Below are positions 17,819 through 28,977 of a stretch of 64,000 nucleotides of DNA, one piece after another. The DNA is taken from the NCBI GenBank assembly GCA_036675275.1, contig JAKFFG010000067.1, positions 49,269-113,268 of the forward strand, read 5' to 3'. Position numbers and translations under genes: made by a program. This stretch comes from Pollutimonas sp036675275. GTDB lineage: Bacteria; Pseudomonadota; Gammaproteobacteria; Burkholderiales; Burkholderiaceae_B. The notes below the pieces were generated by a model that did no database searches, was not told where the DNA came from, and saw only the letters and a list, made by a program, of their open reading frames with translations. The stretch's first letter is position 1. The number at the start of each line of letters is the position of its first letter.

Positions 17819-18309
17819 TTTTTCAGGGATTTAAGCCAGTCGAATATAAGCCATGAATCAGGGATCCAGCCGCGCTCGATCGCGTAGAAACCGGCGACAA
17901 ACAATAAAACCAGAATAATGAGAAACCAGCCCCAAGGCCTATGCACCGGCTCGCCGTGTATCGGCAGGTCGGCCGTTCCCAGCGAACCCACAGGCGGCAC
18001 GGGTACTGTTTTCGCGGCCGTTACACCGACCTGGTTGTCGAGCATGGTAAGCAAGGCATCGACATCTGCCTCGAGGAACCGTGCGTAGTTCTTGACAAAA
18101 CCTCGTAGTGAAACGCCTGTAGGCAGACGCTCCCATTGCTCGGTTTCCAGCGCCTCGAGCTGGCGGTGGGTAAACTTCAGCCTGGCGGAAACTTCTCCGG
18201 GCGACAAGCCTCGCGCTTCGCGCAGACTGCGCAACGTGGGTCCAATTCCGGTGGGTACCGGAGGGGCCACGACTTCGAGCCGGGCTTCTTTCAGCAATGG
18301 TTGATTCAT
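17815..18309 (-). CDS. rodZ: Short RodZ-like protein: helix-turn-helix plus one transmembrane helix
   Basis: A 164-residue protein with an N-terminal HTH_25-type domain (LRSLREARGLSPGEVSARLK ... FVKNYARFLEADVDALLTML, residues 23-92), a Pro-rich linker and one transmembrane helix (129-146). Only ~18 residues follow. RodZ links MreB to the cell-wall elongation machinery. The E. coli protein has a large periplasmic domain that is missing here. The position between rlmN and ispG is the usual RodZ locus. The ATG at 18307-18309 overlaps the rlmN stop by 4 nt. Function is inferred from the HTH, the topology and the locus. Confidence 0.85.
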   Translation of the reverse strand: MNQPLLKEARLEVVAPPVPTGIGPTLRSLREARGLSPGEVSARLKFTHRQLEALETEQWERLPTGVSLRGFVKNYARFLEADVDALLTMLDNQVGVTAAKTVPVPPVGSLGTADLPIHGEPVHRPWGWFLIILVLLFVAGFYAIERGWIPDSWLIFDWLKSLKK

Positions 18310-19463
18310 CCACGCTCCTGTTTGATGGCAATGACTGCTCGGTCGGGCAAGCGCTCGTTGATACGAGTGCGGTCTTTGACGTCGCCTGCCAGTTGTCCGC
18401 AGGCGGCGGCGATATCGTCGCCGCGAGTCTTGCGCACGGTTGTTACCAGACCCGCGTCCATGAGACGCTGAGCAAACAAGCGCACGCGGGCGGCGGGTGA
18501 GCGCTTGAGCCCGGATTGCGGGAATGGATTGAAGGGTATCAAGTTGAATTTGCAACGCACCTGCTTTGCGATTTCGATCAACTCGCGGGCATGCTGGTCG
18601 GTGTCATTGACCCCGTCGAGCATGATGTATTCGAAAGTAATGAAATCACGCGGGGCGTGCTCGAGGTAGCGATTGCACGCCGCCAGGAGTTCGGCCAGAG
18701 GATGCTTGCGATTAAGTGGTACGAGTTTGTCGCGCAGCGCGTCGTTCGGCGCATGCAGCGATACGGCAAGGGCAACCGGGCAGTCGCGGCCCAGCCTGTC
18801 CATCATGGGCACCACGCCGGAAGTCGACACGGTGACACGGCGGCGGGATAGCCCATAGGCATTGTCGTCTATCATGAGCCGCAAGGCACCCAGGACCTGG
18901 TCGTAATTGAGCAGGGGCTCGCCCATACCCATCATGACCACGTTGCTGATGACGCGGGCCGGCTCGGGTGAAACCGCGCCTTGCTCGCCGACACGCGCGC
19001 TTGACAGATCAGCCTGCACGGCACGCTTTGCGTACCAGAGTTGGCCGATGATCTCGGCGGTGGTCAGATTGCGATTGAAGCCCTGGTAGCCGGTCGAGCA
19101 GAACGGACATGCCACCGTGCATCCGGCCTGACTGGAGATGCACAGCGTGCCGCGATCGTCTTCAGGAATGAAAACCGTCTCGACCGCATTGTTCTTGCCC
19201 ACGTCGAAGAGCCACTTGCGGGTGCCGTCGGCAGAGCGGTGTTCGGTTGATACGCGTGGCGCATGAATCGAACAATGCTCTGTGAGCTGCTGACGAAATT
19301 CACGCGCCAGATCGGTCATTTGATCGAAGGAATCCACGCCGCGCTGGTGTACCCAGCGCTGCAGTTGCTTGGCCCGGAACGGCTTTCCGCCCCACTGGCC
19401 GACCAGATCGGTCAGGGCCGCGGTATCGAGACCGAGAAGATTGATGGATTCAGTAGATGACAT
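18306..19463 (-). CDS. rlmN: Dual-specificity 23S rRNA/tRNA adenine-C2 methyltransferase RlmN
   Basis: A radical-SAM methyltransferase of 385 residues that makes m2A2503 in 23S rRNA and m2A37 in some tRNAs. It has the radical-SAM motif (CISSQAGCTVACPFCSTG), NVVMMGMGEPLLNYD, VSTSGVVP and a C-terminal catalytic cysteine region (RKTRGDDIAAACGQL). The ATG at 19461-19463 gives the usual short N-terminus. It is preceded by ndk (38-bp gap). Confidence 0.97.
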   Translation of the reverse strand: MSSTESINLLGLDTAALTDLVGQWGGKPFRAKQLQRWVHQRGVDSFDQMTDLAREFRQQLTEHCSIHAPRVSTEHRSADGTRKWLFDVGKNNAVETVFIPEDDRGTLCISSQAGCTVACPFCSTGYQGFNRNLTTAEIIGQLWYAKRAVQADLSSARVGEQGAVSPEPARVISNVVMMGMGEPLLNYDQVLGALRLMIDDNAYGLSRRRVTVSTSGVVPMMDRLGRDCPVALAVSLHAPNDALRDKLVPLNRKHPLAELLAACNRYLEHAPRDFITFEYIMLDGVNDTDQHARELIEIAKQVRCKFNLIPFNPFPQSGLKRSPAARVRLFAQRLMDAGLVTTVRKTRGDDIAAACGQLAGDVKDRTRINERLPDRAVIAIKQERG

Positions 19464-19501
19464 AAACGTTGGCGCAGTGAATAAGGTGCAGTCCTTTGGA
19501 A

Positions 19502-19927
19502 TCAACGGCTGTGAATGGTGCTTTCGGCGAAGAAAAAAGCGATTTCAGCGGCGGCGGTTTCGGCGGCGTCGGAGCCGTGCACAGCGTTGGCGTCGATACT
19601 GTCGGCGAAATCGGCCCGAATGGTGCCGGCGTCAGCCTTTTTGGGATCGGTCGCGCCCATCAGGTCGCGGTTCTTCTGGATGGCGCTTTCACCTTCCAAT
19701 ACTTGCACGAACACGGGACCCGAAACCATGAAGTCGACCAGGTCCTTGTAGAAAGGACGCTCTTTGTGCACCGCATAGAAGCGTTCCGCGTCTTCGCGCG
19801 ACAGCTGTTGCAGGCGGGCGGCAATGACTTTCAGGTTGGCCTGTTCGAAGCGGGCGACAATTTGACCAATCACGTTCTTGGCGACTGCGTCGGGCTTGAT
19901 AATGGAAAGGGTACGTTCAATAGCCAT
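19502..19927 (-). CDS. ndk: Nucleoside diphosphate kinase Ndk
   Basis: A 141-residue phosphotransferase that equilibrates NTP and NDP pools. It has the N-terminal strand MAIERTLSIIKPDAVAKN, the active-site loop NAVHGSD with the phosphorylated His, and GATDPKKADAGTIRADFA. The ATG at 19925-19927 gives the standard start. It leads the long minus-strand train down to hflC and has its own promoter-like sequence upstream. Confidence 0.98.
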   Translation of the reverse strand: MAIERTLSIIKPDAVAKNVIGQIVARFEQANLKVIAARLQQLSREDAERFYAVHKERPFYKDLVDFMVSGPVFVQVLEGESAIQKNRDLMGATDPKKADAGTIRADFADSIDANAVHGSDAAETAAAEIAFFFAESTIHSR

Positions 19928-19986
19928 ATAAGATCCAGAGGATAGGTGAAGATTTTTGGGATTGCACAACGGTTTTCTTAATAAAA

Positions 19987-20014
19987 ACAATAGCTTTGGC
20001 AAAGTTTTTGTTAA
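19987..20014 (-). promoter_or_regulatory. Putative sigma-70 promoter of ndk
   Basis: On the minus strand TTAACA (20009-20014), a 16-nt spacer and TATTGT (19987-19992) lie about 60 nt before the ndk ATG in an AT-rich patch. It is the only promoter-like pair seen between the divergent ndk and valS genes on this side. Confidence 0.45.
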
Positions 20015-20122
20015 CCGGGCATTTTAACATGCCTGAGAACAGACGCCGTAGCATAAAATAGAGGTATCCGGCGAACGCTCAAACATTACGTTTTTCCGCC
20101 CGCCCTGCGCCTGATCCCCGGT

Positions 20123-20152
20123 CCGGCCTGACGCGGCCCGGCCTGACGCGGC
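20123..20152 (+). repeat. Two tandem copies of a 15-bp GC-rich unit upstream of valS
   Basis: CCGGCCTGACGCGGC occurs at 20123-20137 and again at 20138-20152, inside the 299-bp ndk-valS gap. The unit contains GGCC and CGCG sub-palindromes. The rest of 19928-20226 holds the ndk promoter and an AT-richer valS leader and no gene. Confidence 0.9.
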
Positions 20153-20226
20153 CCGCATAGCTTCCAGGTTTCATATATAGTCAGACTTTCGCCGCTCTGC
20201 GGCTGTCTGCATTTACTTTTTACACC

Positions 20227-23091
20227 ATGACCAACAACATCGCACCGACCGACCCCGAACAACTCTCCAAAAGCTTTGAACCGCAAGAGATAGAAACTCG
20301 CTGGTATTCAGAGTGGGAACGTCGAGGCTACTTCAGCGGCGGCCAGCATGTACAGCCTTCCGGTCAACGCAGCAGCCAGCCCTTTGCCGTGCAGTTTCCC
20401 CCGCCGAACGTGACGGGCACACTGCATATGGGGCATGCTTTCAACCAGACCATCATGGACGGCCTGGTGCGCTACCACCGCATGCGGGGCGACGACACGG
20501 TATTCATTCCCGGCACCGACCATGCCGGTATCGCCACGCAGATCGTGGTCGAACGCCAGCTCGACGCACAGAATATTTCCCGCCACGACCTGGGCCGCGA
20601 AGCTTTCGTCGACAAGGTGTGGCAATGGAAGCAGAAGTCGGGCAATGCCATTACCGAGCAATTCAGGCGTCTGGGGTCCTCCTGCGACTGGGAGCGCGAA
20701 TACTTCACGATGGACGACAACTTGTCGCGCGGTGTCGTGGAAACCTTTGTACGACTGCATGAGCAAGGCCTGATCTATCGCGGCAAACGGCTGGTCAACT
20801 GGGATCCAGTGCTGGGCACCGCCGTGTCCGATCTTGAAGTGGTCAGCGTAGAAGAAGACGGCTTCATGTGGGAAATCCGCTACCCGCTGACGACGCCGGT
20901 CGGCGATGTTCAATACCTGGTCGTGGCCACTACCCGGCCCGAGACCATGCTGGGCGACGTCGCACTCATGGTGCACCCCGAAGACGAGCGCTACGCCCAC
21001 CTTATCGGCGCGATGGTCACCCTGCCGCTGGTCGGCCGCCAGATACCGGTCATTGCCGACGACTATGTCGACCGCGAGTTCGGCACCGGCGTGGTCAAGG
21101 TAACGCCCGCACACGACTTCAACGACTATGCCGTCGGCCAGCGTCACGGTCTGGACCTGATCAGCGTGCTGACCCTGGACGCCAAAATTGCGGACAGCGC
21201 CCCTGCCGCTTACCAGGGCATGGATCGTTTCGACGCCCGCAAGCAAATCGTCCAGGACCTCACGGCACAAGACCTGCTGCAACAGGTGAAGCCCCACAAG
21301 TTGATGGTACCGCGCGGCGACCGCACAAATACCGTCATCGAACCCATGCTGACTGACCAGTGGTTCGTCGCCATGAGCAAAGCAGCGCCGGCCGGCACCT
21401 TGAGTCCGGGAAAAAGCATTACCGATGTGGCGCTTGAAGTCGTAGCGGATGGCCGCATCAAGTTCTATCCCGAAAACTGGACCACCACTTACAACCAGTG
21501 GCTCGAGAAAATCCAGGACTGGTGCATATCGCGCCAACTGTGGTGGGGCCACCAGATCCCCGCATGGTATGCGGAAGACGGCCAGATCTTCGTCGCCCGC
21601 AACGAAGCCGAAGCGCGCCAGCAAGCAGACGCGGCAGGCGTCAGCGGTCCCCTGACCCGCGATGCCGACGTGCTCGACACCTGGTTCTCTTCGGCCCTGG
21701 TGCCTTTTACGGATCTTGGCTGGCCGGAAGAAACGCCCGACCTTGACCGCTATCTTCCTTCCAGCGTCCTGGTGACGGGCTTCGACATCATTTTCTTCTG
21801 GGTCGCCCGCATGGTGATGATGAGCATGCACATGACCGGCAAAGTCCCCTTCCAGACCGTTTACGTACACGGACTCGTGTGCGACATGGAAGGCAAGAAA
21901 ATGAGCAAGTCAAAAGGCAATACCATCGACCCAGTAGATCTTATCGACGGTATCGGACTGGACGGCTTGCTAGAAAAGCGCAGCAGCGGGCTGATGAATC
22001 CCAAGCAGGCCGCCAGCATCAGGAAGAAAACCGCCAAAGACTATCCCAACGGATTCCCGGCTTACGGCACCGATGCCCTGCGCTTCACCATGGCGGCCTA
22101 CGCCACGCTGGGGCGCAACATCAATTTCGACCTGAAGCGCTGCGAGGGTTATCGCAATTTCTGCAATAAGTTGTGGAACGCGACCCGTTTCGTGCTGATG
22201 AACACCGAAGGCCACGACCTGGCTGTCCAGCCCGGCACCGAACAGGCGCCCGGCGAGCTATCGTTTGCCGACCGCTGGATAATCAGCCAGCTGCAGCGCC
22301 TGGAAGCGGAAGTTGAACGTGGCTTCGACGATTACCGCTTCGACAATATCGCCAACGCCCTCTACCGCTTTGTCTGGGACGAGTACTGCGACTGGTATGT
22401 CGAGCTTGCCAAAGTCCAGATCCAGAACGGGACTCCGGAACAGCAATTGGGTACTCGCCGGACACTGATCCGAGTACTGGAAACCGTATTGCGGCTGGCA
22501 CATCCCATTATTCCCTACATTACCGAAGAGCTCTGGCAGAAAGTGGCCGTCGTGGCCGGCAAGCGCAACGCCCAGGAAGAGACCAGCCTGTGCGTGCAGC
22601 CCTACCCGTTCGCCAACAACGCTTTGCTCGATGATCAGGCCGAGGCGCAGGTCGCCGTACTCAAAGCGCAAGTCGAAGCAGTCCGCGCCTTGCGAGGCGA
22701 AATGAACCTGTCGCCGGCACAACGCGTTCCGCTTATCGCACAGGGCGACCGCGATGTCCTGCAAGCCAACAGCATGTACCTTGCCGCGCTGGCCAAGCTC
22801 GAGACGGTGGATATCGTGGATCAACTGCCCGATGTGGGCGCGCCGGTCCAGGTGGTCGGCACGACGCAGTTGATGCTGCACGTCGAGATCGACATCGATG
22901 CAGAGCGCTTGCGCCTGGGCAAGGAAATCGATCGTCTTCAGAATGAAATCACCAAGGCCAACGGCAAGCTGTCGAACGCAAGCTTTGTAGAGCGCGCTCC
23001 CGCGGCGGTGGTCGAACAAGAGAAGCTGCGCGTCGTCCAGTTCGGTGAAACACTGCAGAAAGTGCAGGATCAGTTGGCCAAGCTGGCTTGA
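20227..23091 (+). CDS. valS: Valyl-tRNA synthetase ValS
   Basis: A class I aminoacyl-tRNA synthetase of 954 residues. It has the HIGH-type motif in PPPNVTGTLHMGHAF, the editing (CP1) domain with TTRPETMLGDVALMVHPED, the WWGHQIPAW block, GFDIIFFWVARM and the KMSKS motif (GKKMSKSKGNTIDP). The C-terminal coiled-coil arm (RLRLGKEIDRLQNEITKANG) ends the protein. It charges tRNA-Val and proofreads threonine. It stands alone on the plus strand between two minus-strand blocks and is convergent with trmD. Confidence 0.98.
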   Translation: MTNNIAPTDPEQLSKSFEPQEIETRWYSEWERRGYFSGGQHVQPSGQRSSQPFAVQFPPPNVTGTLHMGHAFNQTIMDGLVRYHRMRGDDTVFIPGTDHAGIATQIVVERQLDAQNISRHDLGREAFVDKVWQWKQKSGNAITEQFRRLGSSCDWEREYFTMDDNLSRGVVETFVRLHEQGLIYRGKRLVNWDPVLGTAVSDLEVVSVEEDGFMWEIRYPLTTPVGDVQYLVVATTRPETMLGDVALMVHPEDERYAHLIGAMVTLPLVGRQIPVIADDYVDREFGTGVVKVTPAHDFNDYAVGQRHGLDLISVLTLDAKIADSAPAAYQGMDRFDARKQIVQDLTAQDLLQQVKPHKLMVPRGDRTNTVIEPMLTDQWFVAMSKAAPAGTLSPGKSITDVALEVVADGRIKFYPENWTTTYNQWLEKIQDWCISRQLWWGHQIPAWYAEDGQIFVARNEAEARQQADAAGVSGPLTRDADVLDTWFSSALVPFTDLGWPEETPDLDRYLPSSVLVTGFDIIFFWVARMVMMSMHMTGKVPFQTVYVHGLVCDMEGKKMSKSKGNTIDPVDLIDGIGLDGLLEKRSSGLMNPKQAASIRKKTAKDYPNGFPAYGTDALRFTMAAYATLGRNINFDLKRCEGYRNFCNKLWNATRFVLMNTEGHDLAVQPGTEQAPGELSFADRWIISQLQRLEAEVERGFDDYRFDNIANALYRFVWDEYCDWYVELAKVQIQNGTPEQQLGTRRTLIRVLETVLRLAHPIIPYITEELWQKVAVVAGKRNAQEETSLCVQPYPFANNALLDDQAEAQVAVLKAQVEAVRALRGEMNLSPAQRVPLIAQGDRDVLQANSMYLAALAKLETVDIVDQLPDVGAPVQVVGTTQLMLHVEIDIDAERLRLGKEIDRLQNEITKANGKLSNASFVERAPAAVVEQEKLRVVQFGETLQKVQDQLAKLA

Positions 23092-23116
23092 TGGATTCCG
23101 CGCCGGCACGGGACAT

Positions 23117-23141
23117 GCCGGGGGTCATCATGACGCCCGGC
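23117..23141. terminator. Hairpin between convergent valS and trmD
   Basis: GCCGGG-G-GTCAT-C-ATGAC-G-CCCGGC forms an almost perfect stem-loop in the 102-bp gap. No T run follows on either strand, so it may not act as an intrinsic terminator on its own. Confidence 0.35.
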
Positions 23142-23193
23142 GGCCATGCACAGGCGTCGTCATGGTGACGGATCATCGCTGCGCTCAGAGTTG

Positions 23194-23982
23194 CTAGGCT
23201 TGGCTGCTCAATTGATCGAGAAACTTCTCGTCGGCCCTGGACAACAGGCCCGCCGCGCGGGCGGCGGCGATCAGGTCGGGGCGGCGCGCCGCAGTAATGG
23301 CCAGCGACTGCCGGCGGCGCCAGACAGCAATATTCGCATGATGCCCCGATAACAATTCCGCGGGCACGGACTCGCCCCGGTACACCTCGGGCCTGGTGTA
23401 ATGCGGGCTGTCCAGCAGGCCGGTCAGCGCGGTATTGAAAGAGTCCTGAAGTGCGGAATGCGAGTCGTTCAGCGCTCCGGGAAGCAGGCGAACCGCGCTG
23501 TCAATAATCGCCAATGCGGCGATCTCACCACCGGACAGCACAAAATCACCCATCGAAACTTCGTGGGTGACGTTGCGATCGATAAAGCGCTGGTCTATGC
23601 CTTCGTAGCGTCCACAAATCAGGATGGCCCCGGCGCCACTGGCCAGGTCCTGGGCCATGGCCTGGTCAAAGCGCCTGCCTGTAGGACTCATGAGCACGAC
23701 CGGAGCGTCCTCCGCCGGTGAAGGGCCTGTGGCTAGCGCCAAGGCAGCGCGGCTTGCGCGCGCGGCGGCTACGGCCTGCTCCAGCGGTTCGACCATCATG
23801 ACCATGCCGGGACCGCCGCCATAAGGGCGATCGTCCACAGTGCGGTGGACATCGTGGGTGAAATCGCGCGGATTCCACAACTGCAGCGACCACAGGTCTT
23901 GCTTGTGGGCGCGCCCTGTCACCCCGAGATCGCGCACCACGGAGAACATATCGGGAAAAAGAGAAACAACATCGAATCGCAT
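23194..23982 (-). CDS. trmD: tRNA (guanine-N1-)-methyltransferase TrmD
   Basis: A SPOUT-class enzyme of 262 residues that makes m1G37 in tRNAs and prevents +1 frameshifting. It has MRFDVVSLFPDMF at the N-terminus, DDRPYGGGPGMVM, the knot region CGRYEGIDQR, and VSMGDFVLSGGE. The C-terminal RPEVYRGESVPAELLSGHH is typical. It follows rimM by 47 bp. The rplS gene that normally comes next is not present. Confidence 0.98.
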   Translation of the reverse strand: MRFDVVSLFPDMFSVVRDLGVTGRAHKQDLWSLQLWNPRDFTHDVHRTVDDRPYGGGPGMVMMVEPLEQAVAAARASRAALALATGPSPAEDAPVVLMSPTGRRFDQAMAQDLASGAGAILICGRYEGIDQRFIDRNVTHEVSMGDFVLSGGEIAALAIIDSAVRLLPGALNDSHSALQDSFNTALTGLLDSPHYTRPEVYRGESVPAELLSGHHANIAVWRRRQSLAITAARRPDLIAAARAAGLLSRADEKFLDQLSSQA

Positions 23983-24029
23983 AGCGCCCGCCTTTCTGGT
24001 GTAACGCGAATCTTACCGGGACGAAATAA

Positions 24030-24650
24030 TCAGAATTCGACCGGCCAATTGCTTTCGAGTCGTTTGTTGGCAATATCTACGGTGTGGACATGCGCACTGA
24101 CGAAAGGCACCAGGACATCAATGCTGCGGCCTTTGTCGTTTTGCATCAGGACAAGCTCGCCACCGGGAGCCATCGTGGCGCGAGCCACGCGCAAAAGCGC
24201 ATGGGCGCCATTATCGACCACGTCGATCACCTTGCCGATAAGCGCCGGTCGGCCTTCGAGTTCGCCGTACAACTGGCAATCGATAAGGTCGACCCAGTAA
24301 TATTCGTCGTCTTCGGCAGACGGGAAATCGGCGCGCGGCACCCATACCGTATGCCCTTTCATGGCCTCGGCATGATCCCGGTCGGCGACTGCACTTAGCT
24401 CGGCCACGACCGTGGACCCCTGAGGCCGGCACGCGACAACGTCCGCGGCAAACGCAGACGGCAAAGCGCCCGTGCTTCCTGTCGGAACGGGCGCTTTCAA
24501 CCACCAGGTTTTTGCCGCAAGCAAAACCTGTGCATTCGCGGAATGAGGCTGAATCTTGACCCAGCCACGCACTCCATAAGCCGAGACAATGCGCCCGAGC
24601 TCTACCAGATCCGCAGGAGCTCCGACGCGAGAAGAATCAGCCTTGACCAC
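24030..24650 (-). CDS. rimM: Ribosome maturation factor RimM
   Basis: A 206-residue 30S maturation factor with an N-terminal RimM domain (VELGRIVSAYGVRGWVKIQP) and a C-terminal PRC-barrel-like domain (YYWVDLIDCQLYGELEGRPALIGKVIDVVDNGAH). It binds bS19 and the 16S head. The start is GTG at 24648-24650, 24 bp after rpsP; no ATG fits the family start and no clear ribosome site is seen, so the exact start is less certain. Confidence 0.95.
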   Translation of the reverse strand: MVKADSSRVGAPADLVELGRIVSAYGVRGWVKIQPHSANAQVLLAAKTWWLKAPVPTGSTGALPSAFAADVVACRPQGSTVVAELSAVADRDHAEAMKGHTVWVPRADFPSAEDDEYYWVDLIDCQLYGELEGRPALIGKVIDVVDNGAHALLRVARATMAPGGELVLMQNDKGRSIDVLVPFVSAHVHTVDIANKRLESNWPVEF

Positions 24651-24674
24651 TAGGAATGCTTTGAAGCACTGCTA

Positions 24675-24929
24675 TCAGGCAGCGGCTTTGGCCGAGAAAT
24701 CTTTAACCAGGCGGGCAACGGCAGGCGACAATTGCGCGCCATTGTCGGTCCAGTACTGAACGCGATCCAAGGCAAGACGCAGGTTTTCCTGGCCTTCGTT
24801 GGCTACGGGGTTGTAGAAGCCCACACGCTCAATGAAACGGCCGTCGCGACGATTACGCGAGTCGGCTGCTACAACGTTGTAAAACGGACGCTTCTTCGAG
24901 CCGCCACGGGCTAGACGAATCACAACCAT
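24675..24929 (-). CDS. rpsP: 30S ribosomal protein S16 (bS16)
   Basis: An 84-residue protein starting MVVIRLARGGSKKRPFYNVV with the internal signature RDGRFIERVGFYNP, which identifies bS16. It is the first gene of rpsP-rimM-trmD. An AAGGA site lies 5 nt before the ATG. Confidence 0.98.
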   Translation of the reverse strand: MVVIRLARGGSKKRPFYNVVAADSRNRRDGRFIERVGFYNPVANEGQENLRLALDRVQYWTDNGAQLSPAVARLVKDFSAKAAA

Positions 24930-24965
24930 TGGTAATCCTTAAAAATATACTGTGAAAAACAAAAG

Positions 24966-24995
24966 ATTCTAGCACTTTTCGGCCCGCTTCCGCAA
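24966..24995 (-). promoter_or_regulatory. Putative sigma-70 promoter of rpsP-rimM-trmD
   Basis: On the minus strand TTGCGG (24990-24995), an 18-nt spacer and TAGAAT (24966-24971) lie about 37 nt before the rpsP ATG, followed by an AT-rich leader. Confidence 0.55.
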
Positions 24996-25052
24996 ACCAG
25001 AACCGTATAGAAACACTGGTGAAGACCAAAAAACGACAGGAAGAACAATCAT

Positions 25053-25301
25053 TTAGCGCCGGCGCAGAAAATGTGTGACGCACGTTTCCGATTCGACCTG
25101 GGCTTCGAGCGCATTACCGGTTTGTTTGGCAAACGCCTGGAAGTCGCGCAACGCATGTGTGTCGGTGGTAATAACCTTGAGCAACTGTCCGCTTTGTAAT
25201 TGCGCCAGTGCCTTCTTGGCGCGCAGGATGGGCAAGGGACATTTCAGTCCCGAGGCATCCACCTCCATGTCGGCATCCGGCCAATTATGAGTGTCGGTCA
25301 T
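25053..25301 (-). CDS. tusA: TusA-family sulfur carrier protein
   Basis: An 82-residue SirA/TusA-fold protein with the signature DASGLKCPLPILRAKKAL. The Cys carries persulfide sulfur in tRNA thiolation or molybdenum-cofactor pathways. The ATG at 25299-25301 follows alaS by 4 bp, so the two are probably co-transcribed. Which acceptor it serves cannot be told; TusBCD and TusE are not here. Molybdenum enzymes (xdhAB) lie a few kb away, which may be coincidence. Confidence 0.88.
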   Translation of the reverse strand: MTDTHNWPDADMEVDASGLKCPLPILRAKKALAQLQSGQLLKVITTDTHALRDFQAFAKQTGNALEAQVESETCVTHFLRRR

Positions 25302-25305
25302 TTCT

Positions 25306-27933
<2,628 letters not shown>

Positions 27934-27966
27934 TGCAGAAAAACACTAATTGATAAGTAACTCTTG

Positions 27967-27972
27967 ATTATA
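27967..27972 (-). promoter_or_regulatory. Putative -10 box of the alaS promoter
   Basis: A consensus TATAAT on the minus strand lies 34 nt before the alaS ATG, in the gap to the convergently irrelevant but co-directional xdhC stop at 27994. A -35 match is weak (GTGTTT 16 nt upstream), so only the -10 is marked. Confidence 0.5.
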
Positions 27973-27993
27973 GGGGTTGTTTTGCGAAAAACA

Positions 27994-28977
27994 CTAAGCA
28001 GGAATGAAGGCAAGCAGCTGTGCTACCGCGGAGATGGCAATGGCCGCCGGCAGTTTCCCGGGGGTGGCCACCACGCCGATCGGACAATGAACGCGTTGAA
28101 CCAGCTCTTCGGGAAAGCGTTGCCTCAGGCGCGACGCGAAGCGGGCCCCTTTGCTGCGGGATCCGATCAGTCCCAGAAACCGGAAAGACCTATGTTGTAA
28201 AACAGCTTCAATTATCTGCAGATCCAGCGCATGGCTATGCGTAAGCACCAGCCAGCACGCCTCGTCCGGTAGATCGGAAACATCGTCCGCATCACCCTGC
28301 AGGATGCGCACGTTGCCGGGCACTCTGGCAGGCCAGCAGTCCGGCCGCGGGTCCAGCCAGATTACCCGCAGCGGCAGACCGCCCAGCAGCTGCACAATGG
28401 CCTGACCGACATGACCGGCGCCGCAAACCACCACATTCAGTGTCGGCACCGTCCATAAATCCACCCACCCGTTGCCGACCGGGTCCCAGCCGCCCGTCAT
28501 GCCGGCGCCTTGTCCCTGGTCAAGGACTTGAAGATGAGGCGGCTGGTCGTCGGCCATGGACAGGGATCGCCGCAAGCCATGGCCATTTTCCAGGGCCGCC
28601 AGCAGAGTCCGGCCCCACGCCAGATCATCATGCGTCAAGCGCTCGAAGGCCAGCCAGGTCACGCCGCCGCAACATTGCCCCAGCGACGGTCCAAGTGGAA
28701 AACGAAGCACCTTCCTGGCAGGTTTTCCCTCTTTCAGCATGTCGTGCGCGTGGGCAATGGCCCGCCACTCCAGGTGGCCGCCCCCTATGGTGTCGACGGC
28801 GCCGCCAGGCCCCACCCACATGCGGGCCCCTGCGTTGCGCGGGGTCGAGCCTTGCACGCGCAATACGGTAATCAATACCTGCGGCTCTCGCCGATTCAGC
28901 CCCTCCAGCAGATCGGCGAGCCAGCCTGTTACCGCCGTGGCTGCCGGTGCTTCCAATACATGCTCATGTTTATTCAT
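27994..28977 (-). CDS. xdhC: XdhC, xanthine dehydrogenase accessory (molybdenum cofactor insertion) protein
   Basis: A 327-residue protein with an N-terminal XdhC/CoxI domain (VLRVQGSTPRNAGARMWVG, TIGGGHLEW, SLGQCCGG) and a C-terminal Rossmann-like domain (VVVCGAGHVGQAIVQLLGGL, LVLTHSHALD, FLGLIGSRSKGARF). XdhC binds sulfurated molybdenum cofactor and inserts it into the XdhB subunit. The start at 28975-28977 lies inside the 3' end of xdhB (8-nt overlap), so this is the last gene of puuE-uraD/xdhA-xdhB-xdhC. Confidence 0.95.
   Translation of the reverse strand: MNKHEHVLEAPAATAVTGWLADLLEGLNRREPQVLITVLRVQGSTPRNAGARMWVGPGGAVDTIGGGHLEWRAIAHAHDMLKEGKPARKVLRFPLGPSLGQCCGGVTWLAFERLTHDDLAWGRTLLAALENGHGLRRSLSMADDQPPHLQVLDQGQGAGMTGGWDPVGNGWVDLWTVPTLNVVVCGAGHVGQAIVQLLGGLPLRVIWLDPRPDCWPARVPGNVRILQGDADDVSDLPDEACWLVLTHSHALDLQIIEAVLQHRSFRFLGLIGSRSKGARFASRLRQRFPEELVQRVHCPIGVVATPGKLPAAIAISAVAQLLAFIPA

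Noticed and set aside
20308..21870. 520-residue open frame on minus, opposite valS
   Set aside because: It is the shadow of the synthetase gene and has no family features.
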